In this document: positions 10,673 through 23,027 of the stretch, piece after piece | Layout of the letters: the number at the start of each line of letters is the position of its first letter | Position numbering within the stretch: position 1 is the stretch's first letter | From: Hydractinia symbiolongicarpus | Taxonomy: Eukaryota > Cnidaria > Hydrozoa > Anthoathecata > Hydractiniidae | Direction: 5' to 3' | Length of the DNA stretch: 64,000 nucleotides | NCBI RefSeq assembly: GCF_029227915.1 | Contig: NC_079879.1 | Coordinates: 6,510,001-6,574,000 of the forward strand | Notes under the pieces: generated by a model | The model's database searches: none | Seen by the model: only the letters and a program-made list of their open reading frames with translations | What the model was told of the DNA's origin: nothing | Program-made: the position numbers and the translations under genes

Positions 10673-13600
10673 ATGGAACCAAGTCAAACACTTGTCACAC
10701 TAAGTCCAAACCTCCCCTTCCACAAATCTTTTCCTGCATTCACCAAAATCATTAAATTATCATTTTCAAACTCTGAGTCTAAGGAGCATGTCTTTTGTTC
10801 CTCTGACTCTTTGTCCGACCCCATTAAAAATCTTTTCTTTTTAGAAGAGCGACTTAATTTTCAGGTCACTACTGGATTTAGATTTACTAGCTTTAGCAGC
10901 AGCTTTTTAATCGCTTTTATAACTCGCATTTTTGTTGGTTAGCTTTATCATGTTGTATCTTTAAAATGTTAATAGTTTCATCACTGTTTCTGTTTTTTGG
11001 AAAGTCCTTCTTACTTTTTATTGTTTTAAAAAAATGTATCTGTATCTCAGGAACCGTAAGAAGTTGGAAGCTAAAATTTGGTACACTTTTATTTCTCTAC
11101 AATTCTATCTTACAGTACAATCCAAATGTAAGCTTCTGTATGCACAACTTGCATAAACAATTACTTTCATAATAGACTATTGCCTTTTAGAAAAAATAAT
11201 TACACCACAAGAAATTTAAAAGATTTAAATAACAATAACACGCTTGTGACAATGTTTAAAATACTTTCGACTCAAGTCTATAGAATTTCTAAACAAAAGC
11301 AATTAAAAATATAAAAATAAACTTTACTGCATTATCTTAATTTTAATCTTACGATACATCGTTTATTACATACATTGCTTTAAAACAATCTATTTTTGTA
11401 AAACTGTAACTTGCATACGTAATTGTGACATCAATCTGAAAAGAAGTAAACCAAGATACCCGTTATTGCTGTAACTTCCTCCTTCGTTATGATTATTACG
11501 TATATCATATATATCATATATTATATGATGGTAAGTTACGCTTGCTAGCTAAAATACTGCTGACTATCGCATAAATAGTTGACTTTATTTAGGCTCTTAA
11601 AAGATGTATGTTAATTCAATTCATATACAGTATGTTTGGTAAATCCAAGCTATTTCTTTTTTAGGAGATAAGTTCTCAAACAGTTTCATCAAGAGCTGTT
11701 TTAAAATACGAAGATGCAGTATCACTTAATCAATATGTTCAGTTAGAAAAGGTAAAAAAATATTAATTTTTTAGGTTTGTTTTTAAGTCTCTATTAATTG
11801 CTTTAGGTTATGAATTTTAATACAAGTTGCAGAGAAAGCAACAGGTTATGTATGCATTGAGTGGATGCCTCTTGCACAACAAGTTTTCCTTATGTCCTGA
11901 GCATCAAACACATGCTAATTACTGGTGTTCTTTATGCCCTAAGTTTCAGGCACATGAGACAGTTGAGATGCCCTTAGTGTCCTGTACATCGGCATGCTCT
12001 AAGCATCAGCCGCATGTTTCCTATTCAATGACAATGGTGCCCTGAGCGTCAAGAGCATCTTTTCCCCTTTGGCAGAAAAACAATTGAAAGATCCTTCATT
12101 GAATTTTAATTACGTCAGTAAAGCCCTGTTAATTCACACCTTGCCTATCTATTGTGTAAAACTTGAGCTGTAGCCTTATGGGGGAGTGCAAAAGGTCTTA
12201 AATTCAAACCTCCAACTGAGTCATGCCAGAGACTATAAAATTATTAATTGATCCTTTATGCTTTGCGTTCAACATAAGAATAGGATTGATATCTTAGGCG
12301 GTTGTCGAGTTAAGCGATTAAGCTTTAAATGCACTAAGACCCCATTTGCAGACCCTTGTTGATAGCAGTATCAATAGGAACTAAAAAGGCTATCCTGGGT
12401 AAACAATGTTAGTAATAATAAGGCGACTCCAATTTAATTAGTTGTTCTACGGGTACGACCGACCCTAATTTCCACGAAAACAAAAAAATAATATCAAGCA
12501 AAAAAGTTTTAAAGAAAAAAAACGGGAAAAAAACAAATACTCATCCCATCTTGGTGAAAATATAATGAGCATAGAAGATAATCAATGATGTTATTTTTTG
12601 TTGGTTGAATGTCAACAAGGTGTTACTTTACTTAGGACCACTGTTGTTAGGCCACTGGAAGTTGATTCTTCGTTCATGGTAATTTGTTGCAATAAAACTA
12701 AAATGCGCGATGCGCTAATTTTGTAATCACAAATATGGTTAAACAGAAGTTTTTAAATTTTTATGTGATTTATAACAAAAACGACTTTTGCTAAAATAGT
12801 TATAATAGAAGCGAAAAACAAGACAGATTATTGTCGTAAACCCTCCTTCATTATGATTAATAATGTTTAAACGGTAGCTAAACTGTAATACAGTTGATAT
12901 CATTTAGGAAAAATAATTAAAAATGATTTTATCGCTGGGAAAAATTTAAATATTCTCAACTAAACAACCATAGTCCGAAAAAGAATTTGCAATTAAATTT
13001 AAACTGCGCAAAAAACAATAAAAGAACACTAAAATTGTTTGTTTTATTATTTTAAGTAGGAGAAGAATAACTTGTTGTATAAGCTTTGAATTAGCACAAG
13101 TATAACCTGCTGTAAAACTTTCAAAACAATACAAGTATATTCTGTACAACTTTAAGAACAGCACAAAAATAATTCTTTCTGTATAACTTTGAAAAGAACA
13201 CAAGAAAAATTCTTGCTGCATACCCTATTTTCCGGTATATAACCCGCACATTGCAGCGGCTTTTTTAGGGAGTTATAAACTAGATGCTATCAGATAGCCC
13301 GCACCTTTGTATAACCCGCATAAAATTTTAATCGATGTGTTTTACTTAACGTTTAAACTCGTGAACCTCAAACATGAGAACCGAGTGTCTGAACTAGCGA
13401 CTCTCTCAGTCTTAACTTCCTTGTCTCCGATTGCCGAAATAATAATGAATTAAAATTAATTTGACAACGCTGTTTTCCTTTGTAAACATTAGGTTCAACC
13501 AATAATAACTCTTGCTTCCTGAGATTGAAACCATGCTATCAGGTTATAAATCTAAAGTAAAATCTCTGTTTTTTATGTATATTTAAGTTTTTTGGCGTAA

Positions 13601-16600
13601 AAATAAACAACATAATAATTATCACGGATTGTCTTTAACGTTCTTTTCTAATGTTTATAGAAATTTGTTATCTATTTATATCTCAGCAATCACAGTGTAC
13701 ATGATAAAATGAATGGTGGCAATGAGGAGGAGATAGTTGTGTGTGTCTTATCAATTGTATTTTATATTTATTTTTGATATTTTCAGTGGCCACCTGTTGC
13801 TCGAAGGTAGCGAAAATAAAAAAATAAAATTATTATCTATACTTTAATTTTAACATTTTTCAATATTTTTAACAGGAATTAATAATTGAGTCCTGGGCAC
13901 TAGGTTGTGAAATACGCGTCAATTAAACCTAAAAATGATACCTGCTATATTGCTCTATTACCAGAAGCAAATAATTTCAATGTGCTCAATGTGATTGCAA
14001 AGATATAAATAGATTAGAATTAAATTCAACACAAAAGAAAAATGATCTCCAGAATTGTGTTTCAGAGAGAGCTCGTAATATGCTAATATTACTGGCAAGC
14101 AATAGAAATTTGAAGCAATTTCACTGTGTGAAAAAAATTAAATCACATAGAGTAAGATAACGTAGATATAGGATCGCGCATGCAGTTATATTAATGTACA
14201 CATTTTATCCCGTTGAAACTATTTTCTTCATTGAATGTATAAAATTTAAATTTCACAATAAATGACAGAAAATATAAACTTATCACATAACCCGCACAAC
14301 ATTATAACCTGCACCAACAGTGGAAGTCATAAAAATCAACTTATAACCCGCGGGTTATATACCAGAAAATACGGTAACTTTTAAAAACCAGTTTTCAAGC
14401 ATGCAAGTATTTTTATCTTTTCACCTTGAGAACTAATTTAATGACACAAGTTATTATTATTTTTTCTTCGCAACTAAAATATATAAACTGCGTGCGTTAT
14501 GCAAAAATACGTAGAAAAAAACGGTTCGTAACACCTTCCTCTGTTGTTATTTTCATTTATTTTTTTGTTGTTCCGACAATACATTCTCGATAAAATTATT
14601 TTAATTCGCCAACCGACTGACCATAAGCTCCTATCGACTTCGACCATAGAACAACTAATTAAATTGGAGTCACCTAATACACGCTGATTGAAGAAATTTA
14701 GAGTAACACATGTTGTTGATAAACAGTTGAAAAGAAATTTGGAGTTAAAGATTCTTGATGTTGTCATAAACCTGTGAAATGGGTGGCTTAACCCACCTTT
14801 AGACATTAGTCCCATTTTAGTCCCAGGTGGTCCCTACCCCTTTCCAAGTTATTAGATCATAAAATTTAGATTGCAATGCAATGGCTTCATTAATGATGAT
14901 TAACTTATTGACATCAATCAATATATTATGTATAAATTGCTAATTTGTCAGCAAAAAAAACAAGACACACACAATTAGCATGGATCTACTTTTATTAACA
15001 ACTGAACATGATGTTATTTGTGATTAAAAACCTTATTGTAAAATGTTGCAGCGAGCATATTCTAATGTTGCTTTGGAGAAAAGTAATAAGTTACAGAAAA
15101 ATTTTGTTTGTTTGTTATTTTTTACTTGTTTTACCCACTTTATTTCACTAAATTTGATATTTTGCATAAAATTGCCAAATGCGCATCACCATGTTTTCTC
15201 CTTTAATTAAAAGTAATTTTCCTTCCTAGCACACAGACCTAAATCTGCCACCATCAAACTGGCTAAGAGATAACATGGCTGGGAGGTTTGCAACACAAAA
15301 AACAAAAGAAACCTTTGACTGCAGTAGGTATGTACGATGGTTAATCTTGATTGGTTACCATGTAGTTTTGTTAATTTAGCACTTCACTTACAGTAACAAA
15401 GTTTTAAATTTGGAATTCAGAATAACAACTATATGGTTTTACCTGAAGAATTTCTGCTATTACACAAGCCTTAAATCTAGGTTTTTAACTTTCCATTTAA
15501 TACATGTTTATATGTTAAATTTAAAGATAATTAAGATAAATGTTCAGTTGAAGTGTCAAGAAATATATTATTGGAATGTGTCTTTAATTTTTAGTTTATT
15601 CATGGCAAATAAATACCCTGAGCTGATTGGAGAAGTGGATGTTATATCAGCTGCAGATCATATCAAAAAATTGCTAAAAACCCCATTCAGTAATTCAGAA
15701 TTGAGCATGTCTGTCCATTGCATTGGTAAATCTCTTCTTCTGAACGAAATCGATGTGCCTAGATTATTACAACAATCCAGTATTTACTGTGGTGATCCTA
15801 ACTTACAATGGCTGCATGACCTTTATTGTTCAGCTGCAAACATTCCACTAGGCAGTGAGCTGTTACCCAAGAAGAGAAACAAACTAAAAAGCGAGATTGA
15901 AACAATTCATTCAAAGTTTATGTACTACAGTACAGAGGATAAAGTTCCTAACAGTACAAATGAAAGTACTGCACACTCAGACGATATTATTAAGTTTGAA
16001 TCACTGCCTTCTTCCCAGGAAGAAAATACAGACCATGCAAGACAGATTATGAATACAGTAGATAATGTGAAAAACCCAGAAAGTAGCATTCCTGCAAGTT
16101 CTTGTTTCCTCCGAGATGTTTTGTGGACATTTGAAGATATAACTATGTTAGTGGGCTCCAATTTGCCAATATTCGGAGGAGGAAAGTATCCTGCTGTTAG
16201 TTTGAGATTAAGGTAGGCTACGTTGCTAAACCTCTGTACCAGATTTATTGATTTTAAGAAATTATTAATTACTTTTAAACAATTAACCTTTGTCAATAAG
16301 ATGCTACTAATCAAGGATTTTCTTTTTTTGTATTATCTGTCCCTAATGTTGTGCCTTCAGAGGAGTTTATGTAGAACTGCTTTAATCCATATTGTAATTT
16401 TTTAAGGGATTCGTCAAAACCAATTTCTATCTTGACTGGAATTGACTACTGGCTGGATAACTTGATGTGTAATGTTCCTGAATTAATAATGTGCTACCAT
16501 TTAAAAGGCATTGTGCAAAAATATGAGCAACTTAAAACAACTGATCTACCCCAATTAGAAGGAAGCAGTTTTTCGCCTGGTGTTATTAGAGATGTTGCCC

Positions 16601-19600
16601 AAAATATATTATCCTTTCTAAAGGCAAACTGTACAAAAGAAGGACATACCTATTGGCTGTATAAAAGCACTAAAGATGACATAATCAAACTATATGATTT
16701 GACTTCAATATGTTCCAATAGCTCAGTTGAGCAGCACAACCCGTTTTCGATTACAGTTGCATTGCTATTGTATCAGATAGCCCGGAATATAATCAGCTCA
16801 AACGAGATTACTGAACAAAATATTACGAGAGTTAGAGCTCTCCTACAAAACTGTGATCTGTTACTGGAGAAAGGAGGAAGACCTGACATATCCTTCTTGG
16901 CAAACTACTTACTTGCAGAACTTTATGGTGATATATACAAAAACATAAACACATCAAGTTGTGATGAGACTGATGACGACACGAGTCGGTCCAATACAGA
17001 TGATGAGCTGAATGAAAATGAAAATTCTTTTAAGGCAGTAACAGTGTCTGTTAATAATTTACGAGTCCCTGCAAGACGAAGGAGGAAATCTGTTCATTTT
17101 GAAGTGCCATTGTCATCATTAGATAAAGAATGTAAGTGCAAAAAGTCTTTGTGCTTTATATCCAAGGCTCTAGGTTGGTTAGACTCGTTATCGGAAGAAG
17201 CAACAATGAATGATGAAAGTAACAATCCTCAAAGTGAGGCTAAATTATGTGAAAGCAAAAGTCAAACTGTTGCTATTCAACAACAAGGCAAAACTACACT
17301 TGATTTGATATCAAAGGACATGCAAATATTGAAGATGCCATTAAGCAGTCAGCCAAAGTCTTCTATTTCGTATGCAATTATGAAAGATGGCTTATTGGAG
17401 ACAGCAGCTAGATGTTACCTGACACTATCCGATATTAATGTAACAAAAAAAAAGTTTGGACGTGCTCTTCGGTTTGTTCAGATATCGTGCTTTTGTCTAA
17501 TGTCAGTAAAAAAGCAAAGCTTAGAATGTACGTATTTATCAGTCAAGTCTTTAATGCTTTATGGTGATTTGTTAACCATGTTGGTTAAAACAACAACAAA
17601 TAAAGATTCAGAGAAAGAGGATTTTACCTCACCTAATGATATTGATGTGCGTTTCATTGCTTTGTTAAAACCAAGCGATGATTGCGAGCTTTATGATGTG
17701 AATGTTAAGGCAATTTGTGACTGCTTTGAAAGAACTGATGAGGAATTGTTATTATGTTCTGTAAGTTTGTATGAGAAAGCTGTGAAGCGTACTGGAGATG
17801 AAAAAGAAGAAAATGTAATGACTCAGGTATTGTATGTTCTTGCAAAGCTACAAAATGCCCCGAAATCATAATAATTTGCTTTTGTACTAATATGCATGAT
17901 ATGTCATAAAATAAAACCCAACTTCACATAATTACATTTTTTGGAAATGTAAAACCATTCAGAACACATTTACTATGATTTTAAAGATGGTAGAATGAGC
18001 TCTGGAAACCGGTTTTGCAGAGTCTCTTTCTTTCAGTAATAATTACTAGTTCTTTAAACCTGTGAAAGTATTCACTCAAAAAACATTTTTAAAATTTATT
18101 GTGCTAATCACAATTAAAAAGACTTTAAAAACATTTTAAATGAAGTAGACAACAACAATAACAATGTTAAATTACCCATGACTTTGCCTGTATATTAATT
18201 TATAACAAAGCAGTAACTTTCCTGTGGTATTAAAACCTGTCTTGGTAAATTAAAATTAGAATACAATATCTAGCTAATCAAATCGCTTTACTTTATCCTT
18301 GAAAAAAACAGAAGGAAAAAAAAAACTCTTTAGATTCTATTGAAACAAAGCACGAAGTTCTGGCAGGTGTCTGAAACTTAATTCGTAAATTGAAATTTGC
18401 AATTATGATTGGTTTGGAGTAAACAATTCTGTATTTTCTGGTTGGTTAATTTGTCAATAAAAGTTTCTTTGTAAAGTACATAATTACTTTTTAAAATTAA
18501 AAAAATATAAGATAAAAAACTATTTACTTTTACTTTTTTTCTCAAAATTATTTTTTCAAAAACGGAACTTTGTGATGAAGTGTTTTCTTCCTCCAAGCTT
18601 GATCACATGATTTGTTCTAACCAATTTAATTCATAAACAAAAATTTTCTAAAATACAGACATAGTTTTTAGGGAATGTTTTATAGGCATTTTTAAAGAAA
18701 ATTTTAGAAAATATAATCAACTTGTTATAGACACACATATTAATATGGGTATGTTGTATCTTCAACTCCAGTTGATTTGAGTAAGTAACATTGATGGCAG
18801 GCCTATACTTTTATGCTCTTTTTTAGATTATTGAGTTAACAAGAAGACTTGGAAATGTACGCAATGAATTAGGTGTGTTACACATGAATAAAGCTGCATT
18901 GATGGCCAAAAAGTATGGAATTCCCTCAGATCAAGAAGTGGAGTTATGGAAAATAAGTTTTGATTATTTTGAGAATTCTATCAGAGCTTTTGAAGTCGCT
19001 AATGATAAGTATGTGATAAGCTATTTATTTAGATAAACTTTCGGCCGATAATGTTTTCCTCCCTAATTTGAAAAACCTATAGTCTTGCGACAACAAGGGA
19101 AATTGATCACCTTTGTTTTATACCAACTTTGGATGCCAAATGTACATTGCATTTGTAAAAAAGGTAACCCTTTTACTCAACTGCAGGGATTGAGATTTGA
19201 TACAGTTCCATAGGCCTGACTCATAATGAGCCCCCCTTAGTCATAATAATACTCTCTTAGTCATCATAATACAAGATTTTATCATTGTTTACTTCTAATA
19301 CAGGGTTAACTTGGCATTGGTCTATGCTAATAGAGGCAGGTTAATGTGTCTCTGTGCACAGGTGTATGGCTATAGCACCAGGTCGAAATTTGAAGAATCG
19401 CGAGGGCAATTCACACAGCAAGAAAAGACTTACTTTGGAAAAGCTTTTGAGTACTATCACAAGGCTCTTCTTCTGTTAAACAGACAGGAGAAATCGTCAA
19501 TATGGATTAATGTGTCCATAGAATTATCCGGTGCTTACTTCATGATGGCTACTGTGTTACAAGATTATGCTCCACTTAATTCAATGGCAGAAGAAAAGGT

Positions 19601-22062
19601 TTGTATAAATGCAGAAAGCAGTTCGTGTGTATGCTGCTGATGTTCTTTGTCAAAAGCTGTATTTTTTATGTAAAATTGCAACATTGGAGGACTGTTTAGC
19701 AAAAAGTTGATCTTAACATACAAAGTTTAGGTTTCAAGGAGTATTTGCAGAATACTGATATGATTTAGTACTATTGGAGAAGATGGAGATAGTAAAATAA
19801 AAAGAGATCATGCAATAAATTCTATTTTTTAAATACCCTCTGGACCTTAAATTAAACTAGACAACCCTGAAAATCTTGAGCATCTGTTATTCTGTAGAAA
19901 AAAAGCTTGAAATATTTTCAGAAATATTTTCAGTGACATTTTTGGGTCTTCTTGATGCACTTTGGTTGTTCTTAGAGGTTTCCTGTATCAGTGTGAATAA
20001 AAAATTTTAACAAAAACCTATAAAAAAAGGATAGAAATCTTGAAAGTGTCAAATCCAGTTAAATCTCTTTATTGTGGTTTACTGGTAAGCAACTTTATTA
20101 ATGGTAAAAATAATAAACAAAGTTTTGTAATTTTATTTGAACTTTTAGGTTATAAAAGAGGTTTCAAGCTCATTGATGAAAGTACTACAATATGGTGAAC
20201 CTGTTCTGCAGCATTGTAGTGAACAACAGAGAGATGTTGTTGTTCTTAGATTGGGGATGGTACATCAAAGATTAGCATCTCTATATCACCATGTACTAAG
20301 GAATCAGGTAAAAAAAAACCTTCAGTGGATACTTAAAATTACTAATTACTACAAGGTTATCTTGTAGTATTGATATTTTTTTGTTTTTGAAATCAGAATT
20401 TTAAGTTTTGCACCATATTTTCATAGCTTTCCCTTCTGCACCATCAAATCCTAGGCCACTAAAGTTCCAGCTGGATTAGTGTTTGTTTGGCATCTTAAAA
20501 CAGTTATCGTAACTAACCAAAGCAAAAATCAAAAACTGATTGCAATTAAATTTTTGAAATACAAAAAAAATTGTTAAAGGTTTTTTTCAGGCTTCTCCAT
20601 CTTCTCACTTCAATCCAATTGAAATCGCAGGTCTTTTTGTTATTTCCTAAAAGAAAAACTGCCACAGCAGCAAATAGAAAATGTTAAAAAAAGTTAAGTT
20701 TATAGAAGAAGTTGGTTACAAAGTTGCAACATCAATAGTGGTGCAAGTAGACAACTTCTCCATCTACTGGCACATGCACATGGTTTTTTTAAACAAAGTC
20801 TTGTTTTTTTAAGCAAAGATCGGTAAGTTGGAAAAAGTTGATTTATATTTTTATGTGGTCTAAACACCACTATGGCAAAATTTCCTTGACAGTATTCACG
20901 GTGGCAAAAGCTGAATGCCGTTGTGAATTCAGAGGGCTGTAAGATAAAATTTTATATGTAATAAATTATAGAATTAAATAGTTGTTTAGAAATTGAAAAT
21001 ATTTAGGTAGTAAAGCATTGTTTTTCTGACCAGCTGAAACCCCCACTGTATTTTTTTTTGTTATTCTAAAAAAACTTTTCAATATTAAGTGGAAGTTTAT
21101 GTTTTAAGAGATACAAAAATAAAATTATACATTATAATGCTTAAAAATATTTTCAATAATAATACCCGTATTTTATCTGTTCGAAATGATTGCAATAAGC
21201 TTTTTTCAGATGCTTAGCAGAGTAATTCACTACTTCTTGTTGATGGGGAAACCCCTAGATTTTTACACTCATTAACAACTAGTCAAAATTATAATACATG
21301 TTGTGATGGCATCTGCAAGTGAATAAATTCCTGTGGATTCTTTTACAGGCTAATAACTAGTCTCTATAATAATAGTTGTCTGCCTCTGCACAATTTTTTA
21401 GTGCTGGACACACAAAGTTGCAAGCAACTAACTACTAAGTTACCTGTACAAATAAAATACAGAATTTGTTTTTCTGTTTTTACTTTCTTGGCTCTACTAA
21501 AAAATTATTTATGTTCTGATTATAGTTGTCAGATCATGGAAAAAAGAATTATCGATCGCTCGCTGAACTTCATTATAAAAAAGTTTACACTATTTTGAAC
21601 CCCTGTACATATCTATTGGAGAACCTGCGTGTTATAGTGTTACATGCGGCTTTGTTTGATTATATGTTAAAACAAGCAAGTACTGGAAGAACATTAAAAT
21701 CGAAACTTGATATGTTTCTTCACAAAGATGTTGAATCATCAAGAAATTTACTTAGCGCATTGAAAGAGGTTTTAAATCAATTAAATTTAAAGAGTGAGAG
21801 TAAATTGTATGATGACATGGATGAATTAACGAAAGCTTTAACACTCATAGGTGAACAGTTAAACTCAACAATAAAAGATGTTTTAAAATTGTTATCACAC
21901 AAAAAGCAAAAAGACGGCTTAGATTTGAGCACAGTCAAGCGTTTGTATGAAATTTTGTTAAGAGGTGTCAATAATAAAGAAAATGATATAGAGAGAAAGG
22001 TGAGAGGTTTAGCAAGCGTTTTGTCTGATATGAAAATGGAGTATGCAGATATAAAGCTTTAA
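10673..22062 (+). CDS. EDRF1: EDRF1 homologue (erythroid differentiation-related factor 1), nine coding exons
   Basis: Coding exons: 10673-10864, 11665-11751, 15230-15327, 15595-16212, 16407-17826, 18827-19008, 19304-19598, 20149-20307 and 21526-22062 (stop included). All junctions are GT-AG and in phase, giving 1195 residues, close to the roughly 1240 of the human protein. Diagnostic segments include DLNLPPSNWLRDN, WTFEDITMLVGSN, PIFGGGKYPAVSLRLR, LTGIDYWLDNLMCNVPEL, FLKANCTKEGHTYWL, RLGNVRNELGV and HQRLASLYHHVLRNQ. The C-terminal half is helical and TPR-like in the family. Vertebrate EDRF1 is a nuclear factor linked to globin and erythroid gene expression; its role in a non-bilaterian is unknown. 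An acidic, disordered region around residues 520-560 ends in RRRRKSVHF (K559-F563), an exact PP1-docking pattern. Exon 1 has no close counterpart in memory and rests on splice phase and on the SRAVLKY match in exon 2, so the start is less sure than the rest. Confidence 0.93.
11893..12058 (+). repeat. Degenerate tandem repeat, about 42-46 bp, in EDRF1 intron 2
   Basis: Four or so diverged units share a core like CCTGAGCATCA followed by a CACATG or GCATG step (near 11898, 11939, 11998 and 12042). A short open frame across it is incidental. Period and copy number are approximate. Confidence 0.4.
12168..12423 (+). mobile_element. tRNA-derived SINE, degraded copy 1
   Basis: Its body matches the better-preserved copy at 38124-38499. 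Shared blocks are AGAGACTATAAAA, TAGGATTGATATCTTAG, GCTTTAAATGCACT, GGCTATCCTGGGTAAA and a terminal TAATAATAA. The tRNA-like head is decayed here: the A-box region reads TGGGGGAGTGC and the B-box region AAATTCAAAC. Inserted in EDRF1 intron 2, same strand as the gene. Confidence 0.7.
13047..13220 (+). repeat. Degenerate tandem repeat, about 40-48 bp, in EDRF1 intron 2
   Basis: Four to five diverged units alternate a GCACAAGTATA-like block with a CTGTATAACTTTGAAAA-like block. It abuts the left end of the element at 13223. Confidence 0.45.
13223..14374. mobile_element. 1.15-kb inverted-repeat DNA element with ATAACCCGC motifs
   Basis: The left terminus reads CCCTATTTTCCGGTATATAA; the right terminus, reverse-complemented, reads CCGTATTTTCTGGTATATAA. 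Both then continue into CCCGC. TA flanks each end (13221-13222 and 14375-14376), consistent with a TA target duplication. ATAACCCGCA-like decamers occur three times near each end on the same strand, an unusual subterminal pattern; the last forms a palindrome with the terminal repeat. No transposase frame is visible, so it is non-autonomous. It lies in EDRF1 intron 2. Confidence 0.72.
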
Positions 22063-23001
22063 AAATTTCTTAGATGAACAAAAACTCTTAATATTTTTTT
22101 TAACATTATGTTGCTGTTGTTATACATTGTTTTATGTAAAAATATTTTTCTATAATTACATAGTATATTTATACAAAATTATATTTAAACATTATTTAGT
22201 TGTTTATATTTTCATTTGTGAGACTATATACTTAAGTTCTGTTATTCAGTTTTGTTCTCTGTTTCTGGGCCTTAATGATGCTTATGATGTAAAATGTGAA
22301 CTTTGTATAAAAATCAAAACACAAATTTTAAATTAGCATTTAACAGACTAAAACTAAATAAAGTCAATTTTACAATACAATTTTTCACCTCGTCAAGCTC
22401 TGTCCAGTGTAGAAATAGTTTTTGTAAAAGGGGAATGGATTTGAAGTTCATGAATTCGAATCTGCAAAATTGCCACTAAATTCACGCAAAAACTATCCTG
22501 ATTTGTCTAAAATAGGAACTAAGGACCATAAAGCCAAAGAAACACATCACATATGCCTGGGCTAATACTTGACAAAATATAATTGCTGTATGCTCAATTA
22601 GGTGCATGGAATCTTATTTATTAAAAAATGGAACTTAATCAAGAGAATTTCATGTTATTTTTATTTTGTAGCAGCTAGGAGAATAAGAATTATAATTAAG
22701 GATGAAATAATAAAAATAAGCCTGTCTAAACACACAGGGCAGATTCAAACAAGTCATTTTTTAATGTAATATAATATGTAATAATTATGTTCTTTGGTGC
22801 GAAAAGGTTTTTTTTATAAAAATCTTATAGGGCACTCTTTACAGGGACATTTACTTGAGAGAGGGGGTTGGGCTAGATTTTTTAGATTTTTGTCTGTAGT
22901 AGAAAAGTTGCTTGGAGTAATTGTTGCATGTGCTTCTAAACAAACTCTTGTTGTTTAATTCAGCTTATGCCTATTCTTATTAACTGATATATCATTGTTT
23001 T
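22063..23001. other. EDRF1 3' region and spacer to the zinc-finger gene
   Basis: Holds the probable EDRF1 poly(A) signal (22357) and then about 640 bp of AT-rich sequence before the acceptor of the next gene. No gene or RNA was seen. Confidence 0.5.
22357..22362 (+). terminator. Poly(A) signal AATAAA, EDRF1
   Basis: Canonical hexamer 295 nt after the EDRF1 stop codon, the most plausible cleavage signal for that gene. Confidence 0.5.
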
Positions 23002-23003
23002 AG
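23002..23003 (+). promoter_or_regulatory. 3' splice acceptor 24 nt before the zinc-finger start codon
   Basis: CATTGTTTTAG precedes the short leader and the ATG at 23028. Either an untranslated first exon lies upstream, or this is a spliced-leader acceptor. Confidence 0.55.
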
Positions 23004-23027
23004 TAAAAACTGATAAATATAAAAGTA

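Larger units (their letters stand above)
12424..14690. mobile_element. Candidate element bounded by a 30-bp inverted pair, with a second element nested inside
   Basis: The segment ACTCCAATTTAATTAGTTG at about 12427-12446 recurs as its reverse complement at about 14652-14671, with similarity extending a little further on both sides (AGG[C/T]G outside, TTCTA[C/T]GG inside). The pair encloses the 13223-14374 element. It could be the ends of one older element interrupted by a later insertion, or two inverted copies of a dispersed repeat. No transposase is visible. Confidence 0.4.

Noticed and set aside
14474-14815. 113-residue minus-strand frame in EDRF1 intron 2
   Set aside because: Overlaps an inverted dispersed repeat and shows no recognisable motif.
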